Below, piece after piece: positions 17,846-26,685 of a stretch of DNA of 64,000 nt. The notes beneath the pieces are model-generated. The model made no database searches. It had not been told where the DNA came from and saw nothing but the letters and a program-made list of their open reading frames with translations. Position 1 is the stretch's first letter, and each line of letters opens with the position of its first letter. Source of the stretch: Methylophilus methylotrophus DSM 46235 = ATCC 53528 (GTDB taxonomy: Bacteria > Pseudomonadota > Gammaproteobacteria > Burkholderiales > Methylophilaceae); contig NZ_KB905144.1 in assembly GCF_000378225.1 (NCBI RefSeq), forward strand, positions 117,428 to 181,427, in the 5' to 3' direction. Position numbers and translations under genes: made by a program.

Positions 17846-18751
17846 ATGTATGATTTAAACCTGATGATCATTTTTGCGCATGTTGTGAATGAGCAAAGCT
17901 TTTCAGCTGCATCTCGGAAATTGGGGATGACCAAATCCTCCGTGAGCAAAGCCGTGGCCAAACTGGAACAATCCTTAGGGGCCAGCCTACTTAATCGCAG
18001 CACCAGACACCTCAGCTTGACCGAGATCGGCGCAAGCTTTTATGACTATTGCACCCGCATCAGTTACGAAGCTGAAGAAGCGCATCAAATGATTGAAAGT
18101 CTGAATGCGCAACCCAAGGGAGTGCTTAAAGTAGCAACGTCTGTCGCATTTGGTACTTTGCACATCGCCCCTGCCATCGGTGAATTTATGGATAGGTATC
18201 CGCAATTGGAAATCGATATGACTATCACCGACCGGTTAGTGGATTTGACCGAGGAAGGCTACGACGTTGTGATTAAGGTTACCGGGGACTTACCACCCAG
18301 CTTAATCGCTAAAAAGTTAGCGCCTATTAGGCGAAATCTGTGCGCAACCCCGAAATATTTCGAACGCAATGGCATACCCAATATTCCACAGGACTTAATT
18401 CATCATAACTGCCTGGACTATATTCACTCAGGAGACAAAGGACTGTGGCGCTTCAATGGACCTCAGGGGGAGGTCACGGTGAATGTGGCTGGCAGGCTGC
18501 GCATTAATGACGATGAAGCCTTGTCACAAGTGGTTCTGGGTGGTTTTGGCTTAGCGCTTTTACCTACCTTTATTATTGGTAAGGATTTACAGGCCAAACG
18601 GCTGAAATCTGTCTTATCTGAATATATTCCCATCGAACAACACGTCTACGCCTTGTATCTGCCCAAACGGAACCTGCCACTGAAAACCAGGGTATTTATT
18701 GACTACTTGTCTGAGCGCTTTGGCGCAGAACCGTACTGGGATAAAGAATAA
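17846..18751 (+). CDS. LysR-family transcriptional regulator
   Basis: This 301-residue LysR regulator has the N-terminal winged helix-turn-helix (MIIFAHVVNEQSFSAASRKL, then GMTKSSVSKAVAKLEQSLGA and LLNRSTRHLSLTEIG) and a periplasmic-binding-protein-like effector domain (from about residue 90). The wording places it in the large subgroup related to DsdC/AaeR-like regulators. It is divergently transcribed from the four-helix membrane protein at 17387-17725, the most likely target. The effector is unknown. Confidence 0.92.
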   Translation: MYDLNLMIIFAHVVNEQSFSAASRKLGMTKSSVSKAVAKLEQSLGASLLNRSTRHLSLTEIGASFYDYCTRISYEAEEAHQMIESLNAQPKGVLKVATSVAFGTLHIAPAIGEFMDRYPQLEIDMTITDRLVDLTEEGYDVVIKVTGDLPPSLIAKKLAPIRRNLCATPKYFERNGIPNIPQDLIHHNCLDYIHSGDKGLWRFNGPQGEVTVNVAGRLRINDDEALSQVVLGGFGLALLPTFIIGKDLQAKRLKSVLSEYIPIEQHVYALYLPKRNLPLKTRVFIDYLSERFGAEPYWDKE

Positions 18752-18876
18752 AAGGTTAGATTAATGACCCTGCAAGAATTGTAGCCATTTTGGAAACAGT
18801 CATATTCACTTCAACAGGCTAATCTTTCCACTTTAAACAGATTACTCTTTCAGCTTTACGTACTGAACTCGTTGCA

Positions 18877-19233
18877 ATGCATATGGAAGCTGAAAACCTA
18901 ATATTGTCTGATAAGGACTATGCCCGCTTATCTTCTCTTATACATGATGAATTGTTGAGAGATGAATTGGACAGGGCGATTGTCGTTTCAGCAGACAAAG
19001 TGCCTAATGACGTAGTCAGAATGCACTCCAGGGTAATCTATTTGGATAAAAGCACCGGCTTGCAGAGAGAAATAGAATTATGTTTCCCTGAAGAAGCCGA
19101 CCTCAAATCGGGCAAGATTTCCGTCATCTCCCCAGTCGGCTCAGCTTTAATTGGATTGAAAGTAGGGCAAGAAATCGACTGGCCTTTCCCTAATGGGGAG
19201 TCCAGGCAATTGAAAGTGGTTGATGTGATTTAA
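18877..19233 (+). CDS. rnk: Rnk-like regulator of nucleoside diphosphate kinase
   Basis: This 118-residue protein has a short N-terminal coiled-coil arm (LSDKDYARLSSLIHDELLRD) and a GreA/GreB C-terminal-type FKBP-like domain. Landmarks are DVVRMHSRVIYLD, the IELCFPEEADLKSGKISVIS block and SPVGSALIGLKVGQEIDWPF, split across residues 80-110. Rnk binds RNA polymerase near the secondary channel but lacks transcript-cleavage residues. The start could be the ATG at 18877 or the one 6 bp later; neither has a clear ribosome-binding site. A terminator follows. Confidence 0.9.
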   Translation: MHMEAENLILSDKDYARLSSLIHDELLRDELDRAIVVSADKVPNDVVRMHSRVIYLDKSTGLQREIELCFPEEADLKSGKISVISPVGSALIGLKVGQEIDWPFPNGESRQLKVVDVI

Positions 19234-19316
19234 GCTTTCATGAATCCAGCTTGTATCACGCTTAAATCAATATGATCTATCACCACAGACAACAGCAGGA
19301 TTGATATCACAAAGCA

Positions 19317-19362
19317 AACGCTTAAAGACTCAATCAAAAAAAGAGTGCTTTAAGCGTTTTTT
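19317..19362 (+). terminator. Rho-independent terminator between convergent genes
   Basis: AACGCTTAAAG pairs with CTTTAAGCGTT, extended by ACTC/GAGT, and is followed by TTTTTT. It ends rnk on the plus strand. It may also serve the minus-strand gene ending at 19368, though the T tract is poorer in that direction. Confidence 0.8.
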
Positions 19363-19367
19363 ATTGA

Positions 19368-19646
19368 TTAATGAGATGCGCCTGGCGCTGGCTCCGCTTC
19401 AGTGGGTTGCAATGGATTATTCTCTGAAGCACCTGTATTTTGCTGATTATTTTTCATTCGTTTGTTCGAGTGATGCTTTTTCATCTGTCTATCTGACGAT
19501 TTTTTAGGACTACTCTTGCTTTGATCCTGCGCTTGCGGCGTTTCATTGGTGCCTAATTCAGCACCGTCAGTTTGTTTGTCTGTATCCGCAGCGTAAGTGG
19601 TCATTGCAAAGGCAGAGAATAATAAGGTAATCAATAGTTTGTTCAT
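19368..19646 (-). CDS. Small exported low-complexity protein (92 aa)
   Basis: The start is placed at the ATG at 19646, preceded by AGGA. This gives a clear Sec signal peptide MNKLLITLLFSAFAMTTYAA with probable cleavage after TYA. The mature part, about 70 residues, is polar and unstructured: rich in Ser, Lys, Gln and Asn in the middle (KKSSDRQMKKHHSNKRMKNN) and in Glu and Pro at the end (PTEAEPAPGASH). I recognise no domain. It is probably a periplasmic disordered protein. Confidence 0.6.
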   Translation of the reverse strand: MNKLLITLLFSAFAMTTYAADTDKQTDGAELGTNETPQAQDQSKSSPKKSSDRQMKKHHSNKRMKNNQQNTGASENNPLQPTEAEPAPGASH

Positions 19647-19814
19647 GTCAGTGTTCCTAAAAGTTAAAAAAAAACGACTGGATATCATTTGTTGAACTGC
19701 CCCTGCATTAGATATCACATCAATTTTTTTCACTATCCGTAGCAATCTCATTTGCCTGTCGGAGGCCACTGAGCGGGATGTAAGGCTTTATTACTATCAA
19801 CCTAAATGACCATT

Positions 19815-20174
19815 CTAAATCCCGGCATCCGGATTACTGATACGATTGCGGTCACGCACACCCGAATCTATTTCCTCCTTGATCAGATCATCGGGAGCAG
19901 GGTGACCAGCATCCGGTTTGATTGAGTCAGGAAGCTCCTCCGGGTCTAATCCAGGATCTGTGCCTCCTGGCGTTTCATCTTCATCTTCGGGGTTTAACCC
20001 TGGGGTGTTAATAAGCTCCGGATCAATAGGGTCAGGCACCGTTGGATCAGCCTCGAAATCATCCGAATAGGGTTCAGGTTGTGGTTCAGGTGTTTCCAAT
20101 GCATGGGTGGAGGACGGGTCTAAGCTGCTTTTCAAAGAGTGACTGGTATTTTCTAAATCAGATTTCAGTTCCAT
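19815..20174 (-). CDS. Acidic Asp/Glu/Pro-rich protein, probably disordered
   Basis: This 119-residue protein has no signal peptide or membrane segment. The composition is extreme: Asp, Glu and Pro dominate, with runs such as PEPQPEPYSDDFEADPTVPD and NPEDEDETPGGTDPG, and almost no hydrophobic residues. A GGAG site precedes the ATG and the frame is free of stops, supporting a real gene. Degenerate PD/PE repeats suggest an intrinsically disordered polyanion. No family is recognised and the function is unknown. It is separated by 168 bp from the next gene on the same strand. Confidence 0.55.
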   Translation of the reverse strand: MELKSDLENTSHSLKSSLDPSSTHALETPEPQPEPYSDDFEADPTVPDPIDPELINTPGLNPEDEDETPGGTDPGLDPEELPDSIKPDAGHPAPDDLIKEEIDSGVRDRNRISNPDAGI

Positions 20175-20372
20175 AGTGAATCTCCAAATGTACTTTCAAA
20201 TGAGGGATATGAGACTCAACCTTAAGGTCAACACCAGTAAGGGGTAAGTGTGAAAGGGCTGATTCTTGTGTAGGTGAATAGAGTTAGTCGCCAAGCATAA
20301 AGCCTGCTTTCCGCATGCTTATACCAGCAAACACCATGTACGGATGAGTTGGGTTGTTTTGCTAAGCAAATC

Positions 20373-21278
20373 TTACTTGGGATTTAATTTTGTATGACTA
20401 CGCAGGCTATCGACAATATTGTCTATGAAGCTCCGGACCTTGGAAGAACCTAACTTGTCTTCCCGGTGAACGACATGCACTGGCCATGGCTCTTCTTCGT
20501 ACGCTTCCAGTATTAATCGCAAAGAACCCTTCTCAACCTCGCTCCATACTTGATAGGAAAGTAAGCGCGCGATGCCTAATCCACTCACGGCGGCCGAGAG
20601 TGCCGCATCATTGCTGGTGACCGTCAATCGTGGATCCAGCCTGACCAATAAAGCTTCTTTTTCAGCATTGAATCGCCACTCGGTTTGTGGCGAAACATGG
20701 CTAGAGGAGATAATCGAATGCTGAGCCAGCTCAGCTGGGTGCTCAGGTGACCCAAACTTATCTAGATAGCCTGGCGATGCGCACAAAACCCGCCGCACGT
20801 GACCCACTTTAATGGCGCGCAAGCCGGAATCAGGCAGGTGACCAATACGGATCGCCACATCCATACCTTCATCCACCAGGTTAGTGACGCGATCGACTAA
20901 ATGCGCAATCAACTTCACCTGCGGATAACGTTGCATGTAGTCAATCACACTGGGCATGACAAACATGCGCCCAAACATCACAGGCGCCGTGATCGAGAGC
21001 GTACCGCGCGGCGTCGCATTGCTTTCTGCCACGGCCTCATTGGCTTCTGCAATGCTTGTCAGGATGGCCCGCACATTTTCGTAGTATTGACGGCCTGCAT
21101 CCGTAAAACGCACATTGCGCGTGGTTCTCTGCAACAGCCTGGCGCCCAATTGCTCTTCGAGCGCCACCACGGCCCGCGTCACTGCGGCTGGTGAAAGATC
21201 CAGCTTGCGTGAAGCCGCCGCAAACCCGCCTTCTTCAGCGACGCTGGCAAACACCCGCATTAAGTGAAACTGATCGAT
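20373..21278 (-). CDS. LysR-family regulator with probable ATC start codon
   Basis: A LysR regulator of about 301 residues. The HTH starts DQFHLMRVFASVAEEGGFAA, followed by SRKLDLSPAAVTRAVVALEE, and the effector domain follows from about residue 90. LysR proteins normally begin M-D-x-F/L, and that first residue is encoded by ATC at 21276-21278, set 7 bases after a perfect AGGAG (21286-21290). The only upstream ATG (21335) adds 19 atypical residues and leaves just 14 bp to the first in-frame ATG of the divergent gene. The next internal ATG falls inside the first helix. So either ATC is used or the start codon has mutated. It is divergent from the PNPOx-like gene at 21382. Confidence 0.8.
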   Translation of the reverse strand: MDQFHLMRVFASVAEEGGFAAASRKLDLSPAAVTRAVVALEEQLGARLLQRTTRNVRFTDAGRQYYENVRAILTSIAEANEAVAESNATPRGTLSITAPVMFGRMFVMPSVIDYMQRYPQVKLIAHLVDRVTNLVDEGMDVAIRIGHLPDSGLRAIKVGHVRRVLCASPGYLDKFGSPEHPAELAQHSIISSSHVSPQTEWRFNAEKEALLVRLDPRLTVTSNDAALSAAVSGLGIARLLSYQVWSEVEKGSLRLILEAYEEEPWPVHVVHREDKLGSSKVRSFIDNIVDSLRSHTKLNPK

Positions 21279-21381
21279 AGTATTTCTCCTGATGAAATAA
21301 TGTATTGCGGCTAGCCACGATTTTCTCGCCACCATTATTGACTAAAATTTGGTCATGCGTAAACAAACCAAGGAGAAAATC

Positions 21382-22017
21382 ATGACTGCCAGACTGGTTT
21401 CAACTTTAGTGTCACCGAGTGATGTGGTATTCACACCGTCAGTCAAAGCCAGGCAAGAGGAAAATGGCTCCAGGGCAGGTTATGCAAACTTTGAAGCCTC
21501 ACGCGGCTGGGAGTCGCGTGTGACACCGATACTGGCAGAATTTATTGCCGCGCAAACCAGCTTTTACATGGCCACCGCCAATGCCCAAGGGCAGCCTTAT
21601 ATGCAGCATCGCGGCGGCCCGCCTGGTTTTTTGCACGTGCTGGATGAGCATACACTTGCCTTTGCCGACTATGCCGGCAACAAGCAATACATCACCGCTG
21701 GCAACCTGGATGAAAATCCCAAAGCCCAGTTATTTTTAATGGATTACGCCAATGCACAACGCGTCAAAATCTGGGGAGAAGCAAAAGTGGTGACGGACGA
21801 CCCTGCGTTAACCGCCCGCGTATCCTCGCCAGACTATGCAGCAAAAGTCGAGCGCGTGATTGTGTTTACCCTCAAAGCCTGGGATGCAAATTGCCACAAG
21901 CATATTCCTCAACTGCTTAAGGCAGAGGATGTCATCCCCGCGATCAGGGAGCGTGATCAGAAGATTGCAGCGCTGGAAAGCCGGTTGAAAGAGCTGGAAG
22001 AAAAACTGATGAGTTAA
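21382..22017 (+). CDS. Pyridoxamine-5'-phosphate-oxidase-like flavoprotein
   Basis: This 211-residue protein has a split-barrel FMN-binding fold of the PNPOx-like type. Recognisable blocks are FIAAQTSFYMATANAQGQPY, MQHRGGPPGFLHVLDEHTLA, FADYAGNKQYITAGNL and WGEAKVV. It ends with a coiled coil (RDQKIAALESRLKELEEKLM). The start is the ATG at 21382 with AGGAG 6 bases upstream; an upstream in-frame ATG has no such site. It is divergent from a LysR regulator, a common arrangement for this subgroup. Substrate is unknown; such proteins use FMN or F420 in reductions. Confidence 0.85.
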   Translation: MTARLVSTLVSPSDVVFTPSVKARQEENGSRAGYANFEASRGWESRVTPILAEFIAAQTSFYMATANAQGQPYMQHRGGPPGFLHVLDEHTLAFADYAGNKQYITAGNLDENPKAQLFLMDYANAQRVKIWGEAKVVTDDPALTARVSSPDYAAKVERVIVFTLKAWDANCHKHIPQLLKAEDVIPAIRERDQKIAALESRLKELEEKLMS

Positions 22018-22045
22018 GGGTTGGGCGCTAAACCCCTGAAGATTA

Positions 22046-22073
22046 AATGGCTGCCCTACGTGGCAGCCATTTT
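22046..22073 (+). terminator. Rho-independent terminator
   Basis: AATGGCTGCC and GGCAGCCATT form a 10-bp stem with a CTACGT loop, ending in a short T run. It follows the PNPOx-like gene. Confidence 0.8.
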
Positions 22074-22127
22074 GATGATCGTGACGGTCTGGACATATTC
22101 ATGCGCAGCTATGCATGAAAGGCAGCT

Positions 22128-22751
22128 TTACAGATAGCTGAATACGCCATTAGACGATTGCGCTTTGAGGCGCTCAACCAGCAACGAGGCCAATTGCGGA
22201 TTATTCTTAACCTGTTGTGCTAACTGCGTATATAACTCTACATTTTCTGCCGAAGCAGAATTCCCTAGTGAAACTTTAGAACTGGCACTGCTGTTATTAA
22301 TTTGTGATAACACCTGGTTAATAATCCCCGATGTATAGCTGGTGCTATTGTTAGTGGCACCAGTATCGCCCGCAGACAAATAATTAAGCAGGCTGGATAG
22401 CTTGTTGTTTACTGACACGGCGCTATTGGTATCAGCCCCAGAGGCCAGCTTGGTCAGCTGTTGCCAGGCTAGAGGCGTGGTCAGATCACTTGACCCGGTT
22501 TGCGCTGGATTCACCACCTGCCAGGCAGACTGAATATCGTCTTTTTGCAACGCCTGGCCAATCTTGAAAAGAGGACTATTACTATCGATAGTTTTTAACT
22601 GGCTTAGCTTTGAGAACGCATCTTTAGCCACCTTCAGGTCGCCTGATTTCAATGCGCTATCGAGAGAAACGATATTCTGTTTGGCTTGCTGCCAGCTGGT
22701 TGCCGTTTGAACCTGATTGGCACTGTATGCACTCACACCGTTTACCGCCAT
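22128..22751 (-). CDS. Hypothetical Ser/Asn/Gln-rich protein (207 aa)
   Basis: I do not recognise this protein. It has a strong AGGAGG site, begins MAVNGVSAYSANQVQTATSW and has no signal peptide or membrane segment. The composition (Ser, Asn, Gln, Ala, few charges) and the N-terminal wording recall proteins associated with flagella or secretion in other betaproteobacteria. The N-terminal half looks like short helical repeats (DSALKSGDLKVAKDAFSKLS, KDDIQSAWQVVN). No flagellar gene is nearby, so this remains a guess. It is followed on the opposite side by the branching-type enzyme gene, same strand. Confidence 0.6.
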   Translation of the reverse strand: MAVNGVSAYSANQVQTATSWQQAKQNIVSLDSALKSGDLKVAKDAFSKLSQLKTIDSNSPLFKIGQALQKDDIQSAWQVVNPAQTGSSDLTTPLAWQQLTKLASGADTNSAVSVNNKLSSLLNYLSAGDTGATNNSTSYTSGIINQVLSQINNSSASSKVSLGNSASAENVELYTQLAQQVKNNPQLASLLVERLKAQSSNGVFSYL

Positions 22752-22866
22752 GACGCCTCCTATCTCAATTGGGCTTGATATTTGCCATCAATATAAAGCG
22801 AACGCCATGATTTTATTATTTGAATTAGCCACATGAATGCCGGCTAATTACAGAGTTAAAGCGCTG

Positions 22867-24687
22867 TCATTGATCCTGCGAATAAATCAGGCAAGCATAG
22901 GCACCGATGGTGATAGTTGCAGAGAAGTCATAACCGTCGCGCCCTTCTTCATTGGCTGTGATATCGCCGGAAGGAGTCTCGTCCAGCTGTTCGTTATATA
23001 GCCCGGCATCGTTATTGAAACGTAACTTCCATTCTCCGCCATGAGGCAGACCAATCACATAATTCTCTTTACGGCCTTCGGCAAAATTGAATATGACGAT
23101 GACATCGTCACCGACACCACCTTCTCTCCAGCGATGCATGGCGATTAATTTATCATTGTCATTCACATGGTAAACCGCGGTATGCTGTCCAGTGAGCCCC
23201 GCTGAGCATCCTGTTTTATTCAGGCGCAAGTTAATCAGGTCACGGTACATGGTGGTGATGCTGGCATATTCTTCTGCCCTATGCCAATCTATGGGTCTGT
23301 CATCGCGGAACCACTGGTCACGCAAAAACTCCTGGCCCTGGAATAGCATGGGAATGCCTGGAGCCGTCATGACCAGGGCAGCGCCCAGGCAAGAGCGCTT
23401 GATGGCATAGCGTCCGGGCTGTTCGCTGGGGTCAATTTCCGAGACTAGTCGTTGCTTACCGTTGGCGACTTCGTCATGCGATTCGGTATAGATCACGCGC
23501 TGAAAAGCATCATGGTTATATTGGTTAAGTATGGCATCGCGCACAGCCGCCATGGAGCGGTTGGCGTCATCCATTTCGATCAGGGCTGCTCGGACAGGAT
23601 GCACAAAACCGGCATCCCACTGCGTGCCGAAGTGTGCACCACCATCTTCACGTTTCAAGGTGAGTTCTGCGCTATTTTGCAGGTCTTCTGCAATGGTAAT
23701 TTTGCCGGGATGACGTGCTTCGACTTCACTGTTAATCCATTGCAGCAGGCTCCAGCCTTCGGCAATCAGGTTTTGTGCGCTGGCTTCTACGCTCCGGATA
23801 TAGAGCGTCATGTCATAACGCAGCCCATCGGCGTGGTAATCGTCCAGCCACATCATGGCATTATCAAAAATATATTTGCGCACTTCACCGCGGCCATAAT
23901 CCGGGCGGGTATCTCCCCACGGGGTGGACGAACGCCAGTCGTTATAAAAATAAATGCCACCTTTATTATTTTCGTGCCAGCCATCAAACTGCCACAGGCT
24001 GATATCCGAAGGGCCAAAGTGGTTGTAAACCACGTCTACAATCACCGCGATGCCCATCTCATGTGCCGTGGCGACAAAGCGCTTAAATGCCTCAGGCCCA
24101 CCGTAAGCGCTCTCCACTGCATAAGGATGTGCCGGGTTATAACCCCAGGAGTAATCACCAGCAAATTCAGCGATTGGCATGACCTCAACAGCATTAACGC
24201 CTAACGCTTTCAAATGTGGCAACCGCTCAATCGCTGTGTCAAATGTCCCAACATGGCCGTCTTTGGCGTTAAAGGTCCCAATATGCAACTCGTAAATCAC
24301 CAACTCATTCCAGGCGGGCATTTCAAATGGGGTAAGGGGTGAATCAAAAAAATCCAGCGCAGGGATCACGCCATTCCCAACCGAATTGGTGACGATTCTG
24401 GCGTAAGGATCTATGCGTTGTAATTGCTGCTCGCCATTGACCAGGTGAAACTTGTATTCATCGCCCGGTTCGGCATTATTGATATTGATATACCAATAGC
24501 CGTTTGCTTCGCTGATACACTCATCGACCCCGGCTTGCCAATCATTAAATGAGCCAATCACAGATACTTTTTGTGCATTGGGAGCCCACACGCGGAAAGC
24601 GACCCCATCGGCATGCGGGATAGCCCCCATGCCAGGCAGAGGGTCGGTCACAGAATGGTGGAGTGGTTGTGCGCTGGCAGTGGGCAT
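22867..24687 (-). CDS. GH13 alpha-glucan enzyme, branching-enzyme-like
   Basis: This 606-residue cytoplasmic protein has an N-terminal early-set/CBM48 domain (GVAFRVWAPNAQKVSVIGSF and NDW, residues 28-110), a GH13 barrel and a C-terminal beta domain. Catalytic landmarks are VVYNHFG (near 215), DGLRYDMT with the nucleophile Asp, ITIAEDLQ with the acid/base Glu, and TESHDEVANG with the third Asp. The IGSFNDW and SHDEV wording favours a GlgB-like or trehalohydrolase-like enzyme over a plain amylase. It is shorter than classical GlgB (about 730). No glycogen synthesis genes are adjacent. The start has AGGAGG upstream. Confidence 0.85.
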   Translation of the reverse strand: MPTASAQPLHHSVTDPLPGMGAIPHADGVAFRVWAPNAQKVSVIGSFNDWQAGVDECISEANGYWYININNAEPGDEYKFHLVNGEQQLQRIDPYARIVTNSVGNGVIPALDFFDSPLTPFEMPAWNELVIYELHIGTFNAKDGHVGTFDTAIERLPHLKALGVNAVEVMPIAEFAGDYSWGYNPAHPYAVESAYGGPEAFKRFVATAHEMGIAVIVDVVYNHFGPSDISLWQFDGWHENNKGGIYFYNDWRSSTPWGDTRPDYGRGEVRKYIFDNAMMWLDDYHADGLRYDMTLYIRSVEASAQNLIAEGWSLLQWINSEVEARHPGKITIAEDLQNSAELTLKREDGGAHFGTQWDAGFVHPVRAALIEMDDANRSMAAVRDAILNQYNHDAFQRVIYTESHDEVANGKQRLVSEIDPSEQPGRYAIKRSCLGAALVMTAPGIPMLFQGQEFLRDQWFRDDRPIDWHRAEEYASITTMYRDLINLRLNKTGCSAGLTGQHTAVYHVNDNDKLIAMHRWREGGVGDDVIVIFNFAEGRKENYVIGLPHGGEWKLRFNNDAGLYNEQLDETPSGDITANEEGRDGYDFSATITIGAYACLIYSQDQ

Positions 24688-24898
24688 AAAGGCTTACCTC
24701 CTGGAGAGATGATTGATAGCGTGGCATCATGAAAATCGTGCAAATGCCAAGAATGTATATAAAGCGCAATCGCGAAAAAAGGTGTTTTATTCTGATATTT
24801 TTGTCAGTATTTTCTGTCAAAGCGGGTCGTATGAAAGATCATGTAAAACCAGCATGTAAAGACACTCAAAGAGCGAAAAGTCCACGCGAGAAACTCGT

Positions 24899-24928
24899 AA
24901 AAAAACCCTCTCGCTTTCGCAAGAGGGG
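24899..24928 (-). terminator. Rho-independent terminator, minus strand
   Basis: On the minus strand CCCTCTTGC-GAAA-GCGAGAGGG forms a stem with a stable GAAA tetraloop followed by seven T residues. It ends the DUF6232 gene at 24970-25413. Confidence 0.9.
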
Positions 24929-24969
24929 CAAGGTACCTTTGGAGATCCTTCAAAGGTTCAATGCATACA

Positions 24970-25413
24970 CTATTCCATAGCAGGTGGCGTCAGAGGATTG
25001 AAATGATTGCCTTTATCTGCTGGCCTCACTGGCTCAGCACCTTGCGTGTCATGCATCCCCCTGGAAGTATTCAAGGCCTGGATCACTCTTTCCACATGCG
25101 GCAAATCTGTGCTGACTAACGCCTGGACTTCACCTTCAGGCATGGTCAGCATCACGGCATATTTAGGTTTGGCGGCTACCCATGCCACAATGCCCAATAA
25201 AATCAAACAACCGCCAAAGGCGAATAAATCGCCTTCATCCAGCACCAGCAACACACCAATCGCCATGCATGCCATTGCAAACCAGCGATTAGGTTTCAAT
25301 CGTTGATAAGTCAGGAAGGAAATCTTATTGATCTCGTAAAGTTGTCCCCTGACGATAAAGCGCGTTTTAGACACCGTCACGCCATACTGATTAAAGAAAA
25401 CCTTTTTATCCAT
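24970..25413 (-). CDS. DUF6232-family membrane protein, paralogue A
   Basis: This 147-residue protein begins MDKKVFFNQYGVTVSKTRFI, then VRGQLYEINKISFL, the beta-rich N-terminal segment of the DUF6232 type. Two adjacent hydrophobic helices follow (about residues 45-80) and then a cytoplasmic stretch AKPKYAVMLTMPEGEVQALV. Start chosen at the ATG at 25413 because it matches the paralogue at 26242-26685, which has exactly the same length. The C-terminal tail contains EPVRPADKG. Function of the family is unknown. A strong terminator follows. Paralogue B lies 830 bp away on the same strand, with an opposite-strand gene between. Confidence 0.75.
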   Translation of the reverse strand: MDKKVFFNQYGVTVSKTRFIVRGQLYEINKISFLTYQRLKPNRWFAMACMAIGVLLVLDEGDLFAFGGCLILLGIVAWVAAKPKYAVMLTMPEGEVQALVSTDLPHVERVIQALNTSRGMHDTQGAEPVRPADKGNHFNPLTPPAME

Positions 25414-25783
25414 TCTTGGTAAATCCTTGGTAACCAAAGCGAAGCGAAGAATGGATGAATAACTCACAACCACTATAGCGCCCACGCATTGCGTGTTAGG
25501 CTTTAAAACTATGATGCAAAAATATGCGACGAAAGTGGAAGTGTACGCACTCAGTAGCACGGGGGGGGGTATTAAACAACTACCGGAAAAGCTTAAGGCC
25601 CGAAGACTGCAGGAGGGGTCTTTATTAAAGAATGATAAAACCCACTATACGCGTAATTACATGATATGGAACTGAATTTTCAAATGTTAAGATCTGCACA
25701 CACGACTGAGTCACAGGAGACGTCTGGTTAACGCGTTATACTGCGCTTTAAGGAAGTTGAATCAATCTGTAGAAAGGACGCCC
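25414..25783. other. Divergent intergenic region with a G9 tract
   Basis: This is the shared upstream region of a DUF6232 gene (minus) and the gene at 25784 (plus). It contains an uninterrupted run of nine G residues at 25561-25569 and a TATACT -10-like hexamer at about 25737-25742. I see no gene in it; open frames here lack ribosome-binding sites. Confidence 0.5.
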
Positions 25784-26173
25784 ATGCATCAAAAAACATT
25801 TATCGCAAAAGATGGTCAAGCCTATTTGATCCGGATAGATGACACGGGAGAGGAAATCCTGGTTTTTAGAGAAAAAGAACCGCTTGGGGTGATAGATTTA
25901 AAGCGCCTTCAGGAGGCAAAAGGCGCGGAAAGCTTCCTGGTCAGCGTATTGGATCTTGAAAAATGCAAAAGAATTGGCATAGGTGAAGCGGCACTGCGCT
26001 ATCACAAAGAGGTGTTCCATAGACCACTACGGGCTAACGGGAACGTTCGCGAAGGCAGGCAGTCCGGGGAAAACCCAATGACGCGTGACGGCATCGCTTT
26101 TATCGGCAATATGCGCAGAAAAGGCGTGATTGAGCTGATTGACTTTCATGATGCCTTCAGTGAAGATGAGTAA
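25784..26173 (+). CDS. Hypothetical cytoplasmic protein (129 aa)
   Basis: I do not recognise this protein. Start chosen at the ATG at 25784, preceded by AAAGGA; an in-frame TTG 27 bp upstream is the alternative. The N-terminal part (KDGQAYLIRIDDTGEEILVF, then REKEPLGVIDL) looks like a small beta barrel and is followed by a helical part with ALRYHKEVFHRPLRANGNVR and a C-terminal block FIGNMRRKGVIELIDFHDAF. No signal peptide. It sits on the opposite strand between two DUF6232 paralogues. Confidence 0.6.
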   Translation: MHQKTFIAKDGQAYLIRIDDTGEEILVFREKEPLGVIDLKRLQEAKGAESFLVSVLDLEKCKRIGIGEAALRYHKEVFHRPLRANGNVREGRQSGENPMTRDGIAFIGNMRRKGVIELIDFHDAFSEDE

Positions 26174-26241
26174 AATGATAGACACTCAAACGCACTGGCA
26201 ACCAGTCAGCGCAATATAGAGCCTACCTCCACTGCTCTCAT

Positions 26242-26685
26242 TCAATGAGAGGTGATACCGGTGGCAAGTGTACCAAAACGATCCTGCATATGCCTGACTG
26301 GCTCTATTCTTGATGGCGTACCCCGATTGATCATCGCAGCATCCAGCGCATACACTACCTGTGCGATGTAGTCCGCATTTTTGTCCTGCAATACCTTATG
26401 TTCACCTGTTTTAGCCCTGAGAATGACAGCGTACCGGGTCTTCGCAAACAGCCCGGCCATGATACCAAGCACAATCAGGAAACCACCAACTACAAAGAAT
26501 GCCCCCTCTGTGAGCAAGAGTACCACACCTACTCCAATGCTATACATGGCTAACCAGCGCGGCGGTTTGATCACGCCTAACCTGACCGAGCTAAGGTCTG
26601 CAATGTTGTATATGTAGCCACTGGCTATAAACCGGCTGTCGCTGATGATGACTCCCCTGTCACTGAAAAACACTTTTTTATCCAT
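26242..26685 (-). CDS. DUF6232-family membrane protein, paralogue B
   Basis: This 147-residue paralogue of the protein at 24970-25413 begins MDKKVFFSDRGVIISDSRFI, then ASGYIYNIADLSSVRLG. Two hydrophobic helices at about residues 45-80 (YSIGVGVVLLLTEGAFFVVG) are followed by a KTRYAVILRAKTGEHKVLQD domain. The ATG at 26685 has AAGGAG at good spacing and fixes the start of both paralogues. The tail contains IEPVRHMQ, echoing EPVRPA of paralogue A. Function unknown. Identical length and shared start suggest an old local duplication. Confidence 0.75.
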   Translation of the reverse strand: MDKKVFFSDRGVIISDSRFIASGYIYNIADLSSVRLGVIKPPRWLAMYSIGVGVVLLLTEGAFFVVGGFLIVLGIMAGLFAKTRYAVILRAKTGEHKVLQDKNADYIAQVVYALDAAMINRGTPSRIEPVRHMQDRFGTLATGITSH

